Shown here: positions 36,631 to 49,800 of the stretch, piece by piece
How positions within the stretch are numbered: the stretch's first letter is position 1
Layout: every line of letters begins with the position of its first letter
From: a virus
Direction: 5' to 3' (one strand)
Length of the DNA: 64,000 bases
Virus record (IMG/VR): IMGVR_UViG_3300017917_001030
Location: 62,001 to 126,000 of that record
The notes under the pieces: model-generated
Databases searched by the model: none
The model's input: the letters and a program-made list of their open reading frames with translations, nothing else
What the model was told of the DNA's origin: nothing
Position numbers and translations under genes: made by a program

Positions 36631-39600
36631 ATGGCTGTATCAGATTCTCAAAAGGTAGACTTACTCTATAAACAGGCATTCGGTGTCACTAAAACCGATA
36701 CCGCAGCCAATAAGAGCCCTAGCAACGAAGCGCTTGCTAGCCCACTCGTAGTACGTGGCGATACTATTTGGATTGAATCTAGCAGTATTCCTGCGACAGC
36801 AAGCCCTGTTGCAAACATTGTTGAGTTTACAGGAACAAACGGTGTAGAGTGTGTTGCTGACACAACAACTGTTCCAGTAGGTGGCGTATATCCTACATGG
36901 AAAACCAATCTATCTAACTGGATTAATACAGAGTTTGGTGTTTCATACTTAGTTAAAGTATATGTAGATAATCCAGGCTCAGGTGACCCTGCATCTACAG
37001 GTACACAAATATTTGCTGCTGGTTCGGGTGGTACTGGCGAATACTATTTTAATCACTCTTCAGGTGTTTTAAACTTTATCGGCGGAACTATTCCCGCTGC
37101 GTTAACATCTGGCAAAGTAATCTATATTGTAGGTTACAGATACATTGGCAAAACAGGTGTTAAAAGTGATTGGATAACTACTGCCAATGTTGCAGAGTCG
37201 GCATCTAATCTATATTACACTAATGAACGAGTTTATGCTAATGTTGCAGAAATGTTGCCAAACTATACAGGCAATATCCAAGCGCAAAACATTAACATAT
37301 CTGGATTGTTAACAGGTGATGGCTCTGGCTTAACAGGTGTTAATGCTTCTGGTTATACTGGAACAACCGATGCGATTTCAGAAGGTTCTGTAAATCTATT
37401 CTACACTGATGAAAGAGTAGAAGCATATGTTCGCCCCAATTTAGAATCCAACCTTGTTCTAAAAGCTAACGTTGTTGACCTAACAACATCCAACGTTGCT
37501 GAGTTAGATAACCTATACTACACTAACGATAGAGTATCAGCATATGTTACTCCTTTGTTGGATCTAAAAGCAGATAAGACTCAGTTAAATACAACAAGTA
37601 TTACTGAGGGTAACAAACTATTCTATACAAATGCTAGAGTTTATGCAAACGTAATAGCATTGTTACCTACTTATTCTGGTAATATTAATGCAGGCAATAT
37701 TAATATTGCAGGTACATTTACTGGTAATGGTTCTGGTTTAGTTGGCATTACTGCAGGCGCATTTACGGGTAATACAGATACAGTCCGCGAAGGTCTATCT
37801 AATCTTTACTACTCTAATGCAAGAGTTGCTGCATATATTAGCGCTAACCTTACATCTAAGGCTAATGTAGTTGATCTAACAACAGCAAATGTTGCAGAAC
37901 TAAACAATCTATACTATACCAATACAAGAGTTCAAGCATATTTGGAACAAGCGCAGGATATTATTCCTGCAACAGGATTCACATATGATCTAGGTTCCGA
38001 GACAAATCCATGGAGAGATTTATGGTTGTCTGGTTCTACTCTTCGTTTGGGTAATTTAGTATTAAGAGATTCTGGTGGAACTTTAGCAGTTACTTCTGGT
38101 AATGCTAATACCATTGCTCTAGTTACCTCGGGTGTAAGGGAAAACGGTGATACCACAAAAGGTAACGTATACTTTACCAATGCTAGAGTTTTTGGTGCAA
38201 TTACAAACCAGGATGTAACTTTAAATACATTGACATTGTTGGGTGACCTATTCGTTCAGGGTAACACCACAACATTAAATACTGCCACTGTAAATATCGA
38301 AGATAAGAACCTACTTATCGCAAACGGTGCAGTAAATGCGGCAGCAGCTGACGGCGCAGGCATTACCATTGATGGTGCCAATGCAACATTCACATACTCA
38401 TCTGCTGGTGATAATTTTGATATCAATAAACCTCTTGTAACACGCGGTAACGTAGTATTACACGTTGGTAATTCCACAAGCGATTTACAAGAAGGATCTA
38501 ATCTATACTACACTGAGCAGCGTGCGAATGATGCAATAGATGCTCGTGTAACCAAAGCATTTGTTGATAATCTAAATGTTGATGCAGACACATTAGACGG
38601 TTACAATTCAAGTGATTTTGCTCTTGATACTGATCTAACAACAGCTAATGTTGCAGAACTTAATAACTTGTATTACACCAATGCAAGAGTTCAAGCATAC
38701 TTACAAGATCAGTTAGATTCTAAAGCAAACGTAGTAGATTTAACTACTGCTAATGTTGCAGAGTTAAACAATTTATACTATACAAATGCAAGAGTTGATG
38801 CATATGTAACGCCTTATTTAAATCTAAAGGCTAATGTTGCTGATCTAAATTCTTCTAACATTATAGAAGGCGACAAGCTATTCTATACAAATGCAAGAGT
38901 CCAAGCATTTGTACAAGCTAATATAGATTCAAAGGCCAATGTTGTTGATCTAACAACAAGCAATGTTGCTGAAGGTTCTCAGCTATACTACACAAATGCA
39001 AGAGTTAGATCCACACTTGCTGCAGGATTAGGTGTTACTTATAACGAAGGCACTGGAACATTCTCAATTGGTCAGGATGTCGCTCCTAGCGCAAATGTAA
39101 CATTTAGAAATCTAGCTGTTACTGGTAATGCTGTATTCTACGGCAACGTAATTACATATGGTGCAAATAATCTTGTTATCTCTGATAACATGATTTACTT
39201 AAATGATGATAGTAATTCAAACCCAGATTTAGGTATTGCAGCTAATTATAACGACGGAACCTACAAGCATACAGGCTTCTTTAGAGATGCTTCTGATGGT
39301 AATTGGAAAGTTTACGATTCCTACATTCCAGAACCAGATGCCAACATCTTTATTGATACCTCGCATCCATCGTTTAGACTTGCTAACATTCAAGCCAACG
39401 TATTCATTGGTGAATTCCATGGTGACGTTAAGGGCAATATATTAGGTTATATTGCATCCATTTCGAACTTCACTACTTCTGATTTAAAAGAAGGTGCTAA
39501 CCTTTACTATACAGAAGCAAGAGCAAACGGTGCTATTGATGCCCGTGTAACTAAAGCTTTTGTAGATAATTTAAATGTTGATGCAGATACTCTAGATGGT

Positions 39601-42600
39601 TATAACTCTAGCGATTTCGCATTAGATACAGATTTAACTACTGCCAATGTTGCAGAGTTAAACAATCTATACTATACTAATGCAAGAGTTCAAGCTTACA
39701 TCCAAGGCAATTTGGATTCTAAAGCTAACGTTGTTGACCTAACAACAAGCAACGTTGCAGAAGGCACACAACTATATTATACAAATGCTAGAGTTGATGC
39801 TTGGGTTGCGCCTAAGCTTGCAGCGAATCTTGTATTCAAAGCCAATGTAGTTGATTTGACTACTGCTAATATTGCAGAACTTAATAACCTATACTACACA
39901 AATGCAAGAGTTTATGGTAATGTTGTAGAAAGTCTAACCAACTTTACTGCAAATATTGTTCCTGCGACAAACGGTGTTTATAATCTAGGTTCATCCACAA
40001 AACGATTTAAAGATTTGTGGTTGTCGGGTACAACATTACACCTAGGTAATATTTCTCTTTCGGATTCTAACGGCAATCTACAAATTACATCTACTTCTGG
40101 CCCAGGTCAGTTGTTGACAGATGTAGTTACTGCCAATGTTTGGAATTACATCTACACTGCTAATGTAATTGAAACACCTGGCAACTTGTATTTCACTAAT
40201 ACAAGAGTATTCAACGCAATCACAAATCAAGATTTAAGTCTAAACAACTTAACTCTATTAGGTGACCTATTTGTTCAGGGTAACACTGTTGCATTGAATA
40301 CTGCTACATTGAATGTAGAAGATAAGAATATTGTTCTAGCTAATGGTGCAGTAAATGGTGCAGCAGCTGACGGTGCTGGTATTACAGTACAAGGCGCAGA
40401 TGCAAATATTACATATTCTGTATCCGGCGATAAATGGACATTTAACAAGCCAATTGAATCTGCTACAGTTATTGCAAACGAAGTTCAATCTAAAGTTTGG
40501 ACAGGCATTTATACAGCTAACGTAGTAGAATCTCCAAGTGCTCTATACTATACAGATACAAGAGCATATGCAAATCTATTACAAGCAAGCATTAACGCCC
40601 TTGCAGATGTAGATACAGTTTCTGTCGCACCAGTAACAGGCCAATCTCTAATTTGGAATGGAAGTTCTTGGGCTCCTAGTTCAGTTGGTGGTTCTGCATT
40701 CGCAGAGACTGCAAATGTTGCTAATACTGTTCTAACAATTAGTAACTTCAGCACAACAGATTTGGCTGAAGGTTCGCAACTATACTACACCAATGCTAGA
40801 GTAGATGCTTGGATCGCACCTAATTTGGCTTCTAATTTGGTGCCAAAAGCCAACGTTGTTGATCTAACGACAGCGAATGTTGCAGAGCTAGATAATCTTT
40901 ACTACACTAATGCAAGAGTCGATGCTTGGGTTGCGCCTAAGCTTGCCGCTAACCTTGTATTTAAAGCTAACGTTGTAGATTTAACAACAGCAAATGTTGC
41001 TGAATTAGATAATCTATACTATACCAATACACGTGTTGACGCATACGTTACACCTTTCCTAAATCTAAAGGCGAACGTAGTAGACCTAACAACATCTAAT
41101 GTTGCTGAAGGTTCTCAACTATACTACACAAACACCAGAGTCCATGCAAATGTTATGCAGACTTTGGTTCCATATGCTACAAAGGTATATGTAGACGAGA
41201 GTGTTGCTAATTTGGTTGCTGGCGCACCAGCAGTTCTTGATACTTTATATGAACTTGCTAATGCATTAGGTAACGATGCATCGTTTGCAACAACAGTAAC
41301 AAATACACTAGCTACAAAGGCAAAATCTACTGATCTAACAACAGCAAATGTTGTTGAACTTAATAATCTATATTATACAGATGATAGAGTTTATGCTAAT
41401 GTAGTAACTCTATTGCCAGAATATGCAGGCAATATTGGTGCAGATTATGTAATTGCCACAAGATTCATTGGTAATGGTTCTCTATTGAGCGGCGTTACTG
41501 CTACAGGATTTAGTGGAAACACTGATCTAGTAGCTGAAGGCTTGAACCTGTACTACACCAATGCTCGTGTTGACGCATACGTTACACCGTCATTGAACCT
41601 AAAAGCAAATGTTGTAGACTTAACAACAAGTAATGTTGCTGAAGGTACTAATCTATACTTTACAAATGCAAGAGTTCAAGCATTTGTACAGGCAAATGTA
41701 AATTCTAAAGCAAACGTAGTAGATTTAACTACTGCTAATATTACAGAACTTACTAATCTGTTCTACACTAATGCTAGAGTCGCAGCATTTGTTACACCAA
41801 ATCTAAATCTAAAAGCAAATGTAGTTGATCTAACTACAAGCAATGTTGCTGAAGGCACTCAATTATATTATTCAAATGCAAGAGTAGATGCATGGTTGGC
41901 ACCGAATCTTGCAGCTAACCTAGTACCTAAGGCCAATGTAGTAGATTTGACCACTGCTAATGTTGCAGAACGCAATAATCTATACTACACTAATGCTCGT
42001 GTTGATGCTTGGTTAGTGCCTAATTTGGCATCCAATTTGGTGCCAAAAGCTAACGTTGTTGACTTAACAACATCAAATGTCGTTGAAGGTACTCAGTTAT
42101 ACTTCACTAATACAAGAGTATTTGATGCGATTACAAGCAAGAATGTAACATTCAACGACTTAACATTGTTGGGCGATTTGATTGTTCAGGGCAATACAAC
42201 TACCCTTAACACCGCAACAGTTATCGTTGAAGACAAGAATATTCTAATAGCGAACGGTGCAGTTAGTGCTGCAGCAGCCGATGGTGCTGGTATCACTATT
42301 ATGGGTGCCAACGCTAACATCTTGTATCGCTCTACAGGTGATAAGTTTACTGTTGACCGTCCATTAGAAGTTCAGGGTAGTTTTGTTCTAACTCAAGGAA
42401 CAACGACAACAGATATCCCTGAGGGTGCGAACCTATATTACACAGATGCCAGAGTTTATGCTAATATTGCAGCTGCAAATATTAGTATTCTAAATGATGT
42501 TGATACTGAGAATTATCCTCCACAAGAAGGTTATGTTCTAAAATGGGTAAATGGTTATTGGGTAGCTAATAGTATTGGTCTATCTAGTGTTGAAACAGCA

Positions 42601-42909
42601 CAACTTGCAGATGTTGCAAACACCGCGGTATTGGCTCAGGCTGCTAATATTGCTAATTTAGTTGTTTCTATTACCAACTTTACTACAAGCGATCTAAGAG
42701 AAGGTTCTAATCTATATTATACAAATGCAAGAGTCGCTTCTAATGTAATTACAACTGTTCCTACAATATTGCCTACATACACTGGTAATGTTAAGGCAGG
42801 CAATGTTAATGTTTCTGGCGCAGTTCATTATGCAAATAGTACAGGGGTTCTAAAAGTATATCAAGTGTATAATGAAATAACAAATAGTTTAGATACAGTA
42901 TTTGCATAA
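36631..42909 (+). CDS. Giant repetitive fibre protein, 2092 aa
   Basis: The start codon directly follows the previous stop. After a unique N-terminal region (1-190), most of the protein is a repeat of roughly 30-45 residues with the core LTTANVAELNNLYYTNARVD AYV, broken by larger modules: TLNTATVNIEDKNLLIANGA (three copies), a NLVISDNMIYLNDDSNSNPD module near residue 860, and a VANLVAGAPAVLDTLYELAN module near 1525. Such repeats build long fibrous trimers. No chaperone or intramolecular peptidase domain is seen. Likely long fibre or neck appendage. Confidence 0.8.
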   Translation: MAVSDSQKVDLLYKQAFGVTKTDTAANKSPSNEALASPLVVRGDTIWIESSSIPATASPVANIVEFTGTNGVECVADTTTVPVGGVYPTWKTNLSNWINTEFGVSYLVKVYVDNPGSGDPASTGTQIFAAGSGGTGEYYFNHSSGVLNFIGGTIPAALTSGKVIYIVGYRYIGKTGVKSDWITTANVAESASNLYYTNERVYANVAEMLPNYTGNIQAQNINISGLLTGDGSGLTGVNASGYTGTTDAISEGSVNLFYTDERVEAYVRPNLESNLVLKANVVDLTTSNVAELDNLYYTNDRVSAYVTPLLDLKADKTQLNTTSITEGNKLFYTNARVYANVIALLPTYSGNINAGNINIAGTFTGNGSGLVGITAGAFTGNTDTVREGLSNLYYSNARVAAYISANLTSKANVVDLTTANVAELNNLYYTNTRVQAYLEQAQDIIPATGFTYDLGSETNPWRDLWLSGSTLRLGNLVLRDSGGTLAVTSGNANTIALVTSGVRENGDTTKGNVYFTNARVFGAITNQDVTLNTLTLLGDLFVQGNTTTLNTATVNIEDKNLLIANGAVNAAAADGAGITIDGANATFTYSSAGDNFDINKPLVTRGNVVLHVGNSTSDLQEGSNLYYTEQRANDAIDARVTKAFVDNLNVDADTLDGYNSSDFALDTDLTTANVAELNNLYYTNARVQAYLQDQLDSKANVVDLTTANVAELNNLYYTNARVDAYVTPYLNLKANVADLNSSNIIEGDKLFYTNARVQAFVQANIDSKANVVDLTTSNVAEGSQLYYTNARVRSTLAAGLGVTYNEGTGTFSIGQDVAPSANVTFRNLAVTGNAVFYGNVITYGANNLVISDNMIYLNDDSNSNPDLGIAANYNDGTYKHTGFFRDASDGNWKVYDSYIPEPDANIFIDTSHPSFRLANIQANVFIGEFHGDVKGNILGYIASISNFTTSDLKEGANLYYTEARANGAIDARVTKAFVDNLNVDADTLDGYNSSDFALDTDLTTANVAELNNLYYTNARVQAYIQGNLDSKANVVDLTTSNVAEGTQLYYTNARVDAWVAPKLAANLVFKANVVDLTTANIAELNNLYYTNARVYGNVVESLTNFTANIVPATNGVYNLGSSTKRFKDLWLSGTTLHLGNISLSDSNGNLQITSTSGPGQLLTDVVTANVWNYIYTANVIETPGNLYFTNTRVFNAITNQDLSLNNLTLLGDLFVQGNTVALNTATLNVEDKNIVLANGAVNGAAADGAGITVQGADANITYSVSGDKWTFNKPIESATVIANEVQSKVWTGIYTANVVESPSALYYTDTRAYANLLQASINALADVDTVSVAPVTGQSLIWNGSSWAPSSVGGSAFAETANVANTVLTISNFSTTDLAEGSQLYYTNARVDAWIAPNLASNLVPKANVVDLTTANVAELDNLYYTNARVDAWVAPKLAANLVFKANVVDLTTANVAELDNLYYTNTRVDAYVTPFLNLKANVVDLTTSNVAEGSQLYYTNTRVHANVMQTLVPYATKVYVDESVANLVAGAPAVLDTLYELANALGNDASFATTVTNTLATKAKSTDLTTANVVELNNLYYTDDRVYANVVTLLPEYAGNIGADYVIATRFIGNGSLLSGVTATGFSGNTDLVAEGLNLYYTNARVDAYVTPSLNLKANVVDLTTSNVAEGTNLYFTNARVQAFVQANVNSKANVVDLTTANITELTNLFYTNARVAAFVTPNLNLKANVVDLTTSNVAEGTQLYYSNARVDAWLAPNLAANLVPKANVVDLTTANVAERNNLYYTNARVDAWLVPNLASNLVPKANVVDLTTSNVVEGTQLYFTNTRVFDAITSKNVTFNDLTLLGDLIVQGNTTTLNTATVIVEDKNILIANGAVSAAAADGAGITIMGANANILYRSTGDKFTVDRPLEVQGSFVLTQGTTTTDIPEGANLYYTDARVYANIAAANISILNDVDTENYPPQEGYVLKWVNGYWVANSIGLSSVETAQLADVANTAVLAQAANIANLVVSITNFTTSDLREGSNLYYTNARVASNVITTVPTILPTYTGNVKAGNVNVSGAVHYANSTGVLKVYQVYNEITNSLDTVFA
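37180..42740 (+). repeat. Tandem fibre repeats (LYYTNARV type)
   Basis: DNA encoding the NLYYTNARV core recurs every 90-150 bases. The copies use different synonymous codons (for example CTATACTACACT, CTTTACTATACC, TTATATTACACC), so the protein repeat is conserved better than the DNA. Confidence 0.85.
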
Positions 42910-42911
42910 TT

Positions 42912-43799
42912 ATGGCAGTTGCTACAAGACTTACTTCTGATGGAATTTTATACAACAATGGCAGTTTTGATGAAATAACCAAATCATCGAACAGCGTAGA
43001 TCCTACTGCTGTTTACTCTGCAGAATTTGATGAAATTACCATACAAGGTTCAGGTGTTGCTAAAAGAGAAACCCTTGACGGTAAATTACTTGTATCCAAA
43101 GAGTTTGACGAGTTTTCTGGTGCTCCTGTAGTTGACCCTGCATTAAAGGTATGGTTGGATTCAACGAATACACGTAGTTATTCAGGTACAGGTTCTACTT
43201 GGAACGATCTTTCAGGTAACAATAGAAACGCAACACTAATTGCTTCACCCACGTTTGAAAATGTAAAAGGCGGGGCAATTAATTTTAAAAGTGCAAATTC
43301 AAATTATGCAACCCTGTCTGATCTAGGATCCCTATCTAGATTTACAGTTGAAGCTTGGGTGTATTTTAACAGTATACCGACAACCGATTATTTCCCATCT
43401 ATAGTCACAAACACCTATTTGGGTGGTTCTAATGTTAACTTCAGTTTGGGGTTTAATGGTGCGAATGGTACTGGATTTTGGAATGGAAGATTGTGTGGTG
43501 GATTTTTCAATGGAGCGTGGCGCAATACTTTGGGATTTATTCCTGCAATAAATACATGGTATAATGTTTGTGTGACCTACGATGGCACCACTGTACGATT
43601 TTATAATAATGGAGTTCAAGATTCTTTTCTAACATATACAGGCACACCTGCTACTTCTGGATCGGGTGTTAGAATTGCAAGACGTTGGGATGATACAAAC
43701 TATATAGATGGTTATATTCCTGTTGTTAGAATTTATAATAGAGCCCTAAGTGCTACTGAAGTTAAGGCAAACTACGATGCCTTAAAGAGAAGATTTTGA
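42912..43799 (+). CDS. Protein with LamG/concanavalin A-like domain, 295 aa
   Basis: Residues 1-75 form a short structural leader with two FDEIT repeats. From about 80 on (LKVWLDSTNTRSYSGTGSTW NDLSG) a LamG-like jelly roll follows: RFTVEAWVYFNS, NTWYNVCVTYDGTTVRFYNN G, and YIPVVRIYNRALSATEVKAN at the end. This domain binds glycans in many adhesins. It lies between two giant fibre genes, so it may be a fibre tip. Confidence 0.78.
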   Translation: MAVATRLTSDGILYNNGSFDEITKSSNSVDPTAVYSAEFDEITIQGSGVAKRETLDGKLLVSKEFDEFSGAPVVDPALKVWLDSTNTRSYSGTGSTWNDLSGNNRNATLIASPTFENVKGGAINFKSANSNYATLSDLGSLSRFTVEAWVYFNSIPTTDYFPSIVTNTYLGGSNVNFSLGFNGANGTGFWNGRLCGGFFNGAWRNTLGFIPAINTWYNVCVTYDGTTVRFYNNGVQDSFLTYTGTPATSGSGVRIARRWDDTNYIDGYIPVVRIYNRALSATEVKANYDALKRRF

Positions 43800-43810
43800 A
43801 ACGGTGATCA

Positions 43811-43818
43811 TATAAATA
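43811..43818 (+). promoter_or_regulatory. T4-type late promoter
   Basis: Exact TATAAATA, 33 bases upstream of the 2986-codon fibre gene. Confidence 0.7.
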
Positions 43819-43843
43819 TAATAATTAAGAGTTTTTAAAACAA

Positions 43844-46800
43844 ATGGCAAAATTACTTAGCGGATCAAGAATATATGGTAATGCTACGGTAGACACCGTT
43901 CTAACCGTAGGCGGCAATATAAATGCAGGAAATATTGCTGTAAATACCGTTTCTGCCAATTCTTTGGTAGGTATTAACACCACAAGTATTCCTGAAGGTT
44001 CTAATTTATATTATACAGACGCTAGAGTAATTAATGCAGTAACAAGCACAACACTATCAAATCTAACAGTTAGCGGAAATGTAACTGGTACTTTTGTTGG
44101 TGATGGTTCTGGTATTACAAATGTAACCGCTACAGGTTTTAGCGGAAATACTTCTGGTGTTGCAGAAGGCGACAATCTATACTACACTAACGCAAGAGTA
44201 GATTCTTACGTTACCCCTTTATTAAACCTAAAAGCCGATAATGTAGACTTAACTACTGCAAATGTTGCAGAACTAGATAACCTATACTACACTAACGCAA
44301 GAGTAGATTCATACGTCGCTCCTTTGTTAGATAAAAAAGCGGATAACGTTGATTTAACAACCGCTAATGTTTCCGAATTAGATAATCTATACTATACTAA
44401 TGCTAGAGTTGATGCTTGGATTGCACCGAACCTAGCAGCCAACCTTGTACCAAAAGCAAATGTAGTTGATTTAACTACCGCGAATGTCGCTGAGCGTAAT
44501 AATCTATACTACACAAATACAAGAGTTGATTCTTACGTAACACCGTTCTTAAATCTAAAAGCCAATGTAGCAGATTTAACAACATCTAATGTTACTGAAG
44601 GTAACAACCTTTACTATACCAATGCAAGAGTTAGATCTACTCTTTCTGGCGGTACAGGTGTAACATATGATAAAGTTACCGGCCAAATATCAATCGGTCA
44701 AGATGTTGCTACTACATCTAGCGTAACGTTCAGTTCATTGGCAGTTACTGGTAATACTGTATTCTACGGTAATGTAACAACATATGGCGCAAATAATCTT
44801 GTTGTTTCGGACAACATGATTTACCTAAATGATGATAGTAATTCTAATCCCGACATAGGTATTGCCGCTAATTACAATGACGGAACCTATCAGCACGCTG
44901 GTTTCTTCCGTGACGCATCAGATGGCGGTAAGTGGAAGGTTTATGATTCATACCTTCCTGAACCAGATGCTAATATCTTTATTGATACTTCTGATCCGTC
45001 ATTCAAGCTTGCTGATTTTGCAGCAAAAACTGTTTATGCGAATGTTGTTGGTAATGTAACAGGATTCGTTTCTTCAATCGGTAATTTTAGTACATCCGAT
45101 CTTGCAGAAGGTTCTAACAAGTATTTTACAGATACCAGAGCACGTGACGCTGTTACAAATACAACATTATCTAATTTAACAGTCTCTGGTAATGTAACTG
45201 CTGCATACTTCTTAGGCGACGGTTCTAAGTTAGTAGGAGTTACTGCTACAGGATTTAGTGGAAACACTACAGGTGTTGCAGAAGGTGAAAACCTATACTA
45301 CACCAATGCAAGAGTCGATGCCTGGATCGCACCTAATTTGGCTTCTAATTTGGTGTCAAAAGCGAATGTGGTTGATCTAACCACCGCAAACGTTGCAGAA
45401 TTAAATAATTTATATTACACTAATGCAAGAGTTGCTGCTTATATCCAACCTAGTTTGGATGCTAAGGCTGACAATAGCGATTTAACTACAGCAAATATTG
45501 CTGAACTTGATAATTTATACTACACTAATGCTAGAGTAGATGCCTGGATCGCTCCTAATCTGGCAGCTAATTTAGTACCTAAAGCTAACGTAGTAGACTT
45601 AACAACATCTAATGTTACTGAGGGTTCTCAGTTATACTACACCAATGCGAGAGTAGATGCATGGTTAGCTCCAAACTTAGCTGCAAATCTTGTTCCTAAG
45701 GCTAACGTAGTTGATTTAACTACAAGCAACGTTACTGAAGGTTCGCAACTATACTACACCAACGCTAGAGTACACGCAAACGTTCTACAAGCATTAGTTC
45801 CATATGCAACTATTAATTATGTAGATGGCAGTATTGCTAACCTAATTAATGGTGCACCTGCAGTTCTAGATACATTGTATGAGTTGGCAAATGCGTTGGG
45901 CAATGATGCTTCTTTCGCAACAACTGTTACAAATACTCTTGCTCAGAAGGTTGACACTGTAGATTTTACTACAGCAAATATTGTTGAATTAACGAATCTA
46001 TTCTATACTGAAGCCAGAGCAAACGGTGCAATAGATGCACGTGTAAACAAGGCATTTGTTGATGCTCTTGGCGTTGATGCTACTACATTAGATGGTCTAG
46101 ATTCTACAGCATTTGCAAGAACAGGTGATCTAACAACATCTAATATTGCTGAAGGTACTAACCTTTACTATACAAATGCTCGTGTTGAAGCATATCTTGT
46201 TCCTAGTTTAAATAACAAGGCTAATGTTTCTGACCTTACAACAAGTAATGTTGCTGAAGGTTCTCAGTTATACTACACCAATGCAAGAGTAGATGCGTAT
46301 ATTACGCCTGCATTGAACTTAAAAGCCAATGTTTCTGATCTAACATCTGGAAATATTACAGAAACGAATAATCTATTCTACACCAATGCTAGAGTAGATG
46401 CTTGGATCGCTCCTAATTTAGCATCCAACTTGGTGCCGAAAGCGAACGTTGTTGATTTGACAACAGCAAATGTTGCAGAACTAAACAATCTATATTATAC
46501 CAATGCTAGAGTTTACTCTAACGTTATTGGCTTGTTCGCACCATATGAAACAACAGCTAATGTTGACTATAAGCTAGGATTTAAGGCTGACAATTCTGAT
46601 CTAACAACAGCTAATGTTGCAGAATTGGATAACCTATACTATACAAATGCTAGAGTCCATGCTAATGTTACGGAAACATTAACTGCTTATGCAACCAAAA
46701 TATATGTAGATGAGAGTGTTGCTAATTTGGTTGCTGGTGCTCCAGCGGTCCTAGACACTTTATATGAATTAGCTGAAGCTCTAGGTAATGATGCATCTTT

Positions 46801-49800
46801 TGCAACGACTGTTACAAACTCTTTAGCTACAAAGGCTAAGACTACAGACTTAACAACAGCGAATGTTGCAGAGCTAACCAATCTTTATTACACCAATGCA
46901 AGAGTTTACAGTAATGTAATTGGTTTATTTGCACCTTATGAAACTACTGCTAATGTAGACTCCAAACTTGTTTATAAGGCAAATGTAGTAGACCTAACAA
47001 CATCAAATGTTGTAGAAGGTACGAATCTATACTTCACACCTGGCCGTGCAGTAACTGCTGTTGAAAATACAACTCTAAGTAATTTAACTGTTTCTGGTAA
47101 TGTTTCTGCTCTATATTTCTTGGGCGACGGTTCTCTACTTACTGGTGTAACAGCAACTGGTTTCAGCGGTAATACTTCTGGTATTCTAGAAGGCGATAAC
47201 CTATTCTATACTAACGCAAGAGTTTACTCTAACGTTATTGGATTATTTGCACCGTATGAAACTACTGCAAATGTAGATTCTAAGTTAGTCTATAAGGCAA
47301 ATGTTGTTGACCTAACAACAAGCAATGTTGTAGAAGGTGATAACCTATACTACACTAACGAACGTGTTTATTCTAACGTTATTGGATTATTTGCACCGTA
47401 TGAAACAACCGCTAGTGTTAATGCAAAGTTAGTATATAAAGCAAATGTTGTTGATTTGACCACATCTAATGTGGTTGAGGGCAACAATCTATACTATACA
47501 GATGCAAGAGTTTATTCTAATGTTATTGGCTTATTTGCTCCTTATGAGACTAAGGCTAATGTAGCATTAAAGGCCAACATAGTTGATCTAACTACAAGCA
47601 ATGTTGTAGAAGGTTCACAACTATACTACACCAATGCAAGAGTACATTCTAATGTTGTTTCTGCATTAGCAACATATGCTACGAAAGTATATGTTGACCA
47701 AAGCGTTGCTAATTTGGTTGCTGGTGCTCCAGCAGTCCTAGATACATTGTACGAGTTAGCTGGCGCATTGGGAAATGATGCTTCTTTTGCTACAACCGTT
47801 ACAAACTCGTTAGCTACAAAGGCCAAAACTACAGACCTAACTACTGCTAACGTAATTGAACTTAATAATCTATATTACACGGAAGCAAGAGCGAATGCAT
47901 CTATTAACAATGTAGTGGACAAGTATTATGTCCAAGCATTGAATATAGATGTGTATAATACACAAATCTTTGGTAAGATTACTAATGCTCAATTAGAAAC
48001 ACCATATGTAACAATTAACGGTGTTACAACAACATTGGGTGATTCTACAAATATTGCTGCTACATTATCTAATAGCATAACATTTAATGATACAGGTAAC
48101 GGCGATAATCCGACTATTTTTGATGGTTCTGCTTCCAAGACTATTTCTTATAATACAATTGGTGCCGCACCTAATAGTTTTGTTATTACATCGTTGGCAG
48201 GTAAGGTTAACTATCCAGACCTAACAACAAGCAATATTGCAGAGCTAGATAATTTATATTACACAAATGCAAGAGTTTACTCTAATGTAATTGGTTTATT
48301 TGCTCCTTACGAAACAACCGCAAGTGTAAACGGCAAACTAGCATTAAAGGCTAACTTAACTAGCCTAACAACAGCTAACGTAACAGAACTTAATAATCTA
48401 TATTACACCAACGCTAGAGTTTATTCTAACGTTATCGGATTGTTTGCTCCTTACGCAACTGTTTCCAACGTAAATTTAAAGGCAAATATATCTCAGTTGA
48501 CTACTGCTAACGTAGTAGAACTTAATAACCTATACTATACAAACTCTAGAGCTTACAGCAATATAATTACCACATTGCCAACATATGGCGGTGATATACT
48601 ATTGACTAACTTGACTGCTAACGGTCGAGTAACATTTAATCTACCATCGTCAGGTACTACAGATTTTACTATTGCTAGCGGTATTGCTACAGCATTTAAG
48701 ACACGTTTTGGTACAACAGCTACTAACCAATATAGCTGGCGTACAAATATGTACTATGATGGTGCTAATTGGCAGAAGGATGATGCTTCAAGAGGCGCTT
48801 GGAGAAATAATCATTTAGTACAGACTACAGATACAGGCAGCGCAGTACAACTTGCATATGCTCCTGTTGGTTCTACAACCGCTGTAGAAATGATGTCGTT
48901 AAATGGCATTGGCAATCTAACGATTCGCGGCAATATCATTACAACCAACGGTGTGTTTATTGGTGATGGTTCTGGTCTATCCAATATTAATGCAGGCGTA
49001 TTCTCAGGAAACACCGATACAATTCTTGAAGGTGTAAGTAATCTATACTACTCTAACGCAAGAGTTTACAGTAATGTAATTGGTTTATTTGCACCTTATG
49101 AAACTACTGCTAATGTAGACTCCAAACTTGTTTACAAAGCAAATGTTGTTGATTTGACCACTGCTAATATTGCAGAACTTAATAACCTATACTACACTAA
49201 CGCTAGAGTTTATAGTAATGTTATCGGCTTGTTTACGCCGTATGAAACAACAGCTAATGTAGATAACAAACTTGTAACCAAGGCTAATGTAACTGATTTG
49301 ACCACATCTAATGTGGTTGAAGGTAACAATCTATATTACACCAACGCTAGAGTTAGAACTGCTCTATCGGGCGGTACTGGTGTAACTTACAACCCAAGTA
49401 CCGGTGCGATTTCCATAGGTCAAGATGTTTCGACAACATCTAGTGTAATATTTAACGATTTACGAGTTAACGGCAATGCTGTATTCTACGGCAGTGTGAC
49501 AACTTACGGTGCAAATAATCTTGTTGTTTCGGATAACATGATTTATTTGAACGACGGTGATAGTAACTCTAACCCTGATATCGGTATTGCTGGCAACTAT
49601 AACGACGGAACGTATAAGCATACTGGTTTCTTCAGAGATGCTTCTGATGGTAACTGGAAGGTATATGATTCGTATGCTCTTGAGCCTGATGCTAATATCT
49701 TTATTGATACAAGTCACCCTTCATTCCGTCTAGCAAATATTCAAGCTAACTTATTCATTGGTGACCTAAAGGGTAACGTAATTGGTTCAATGGTTGGAAC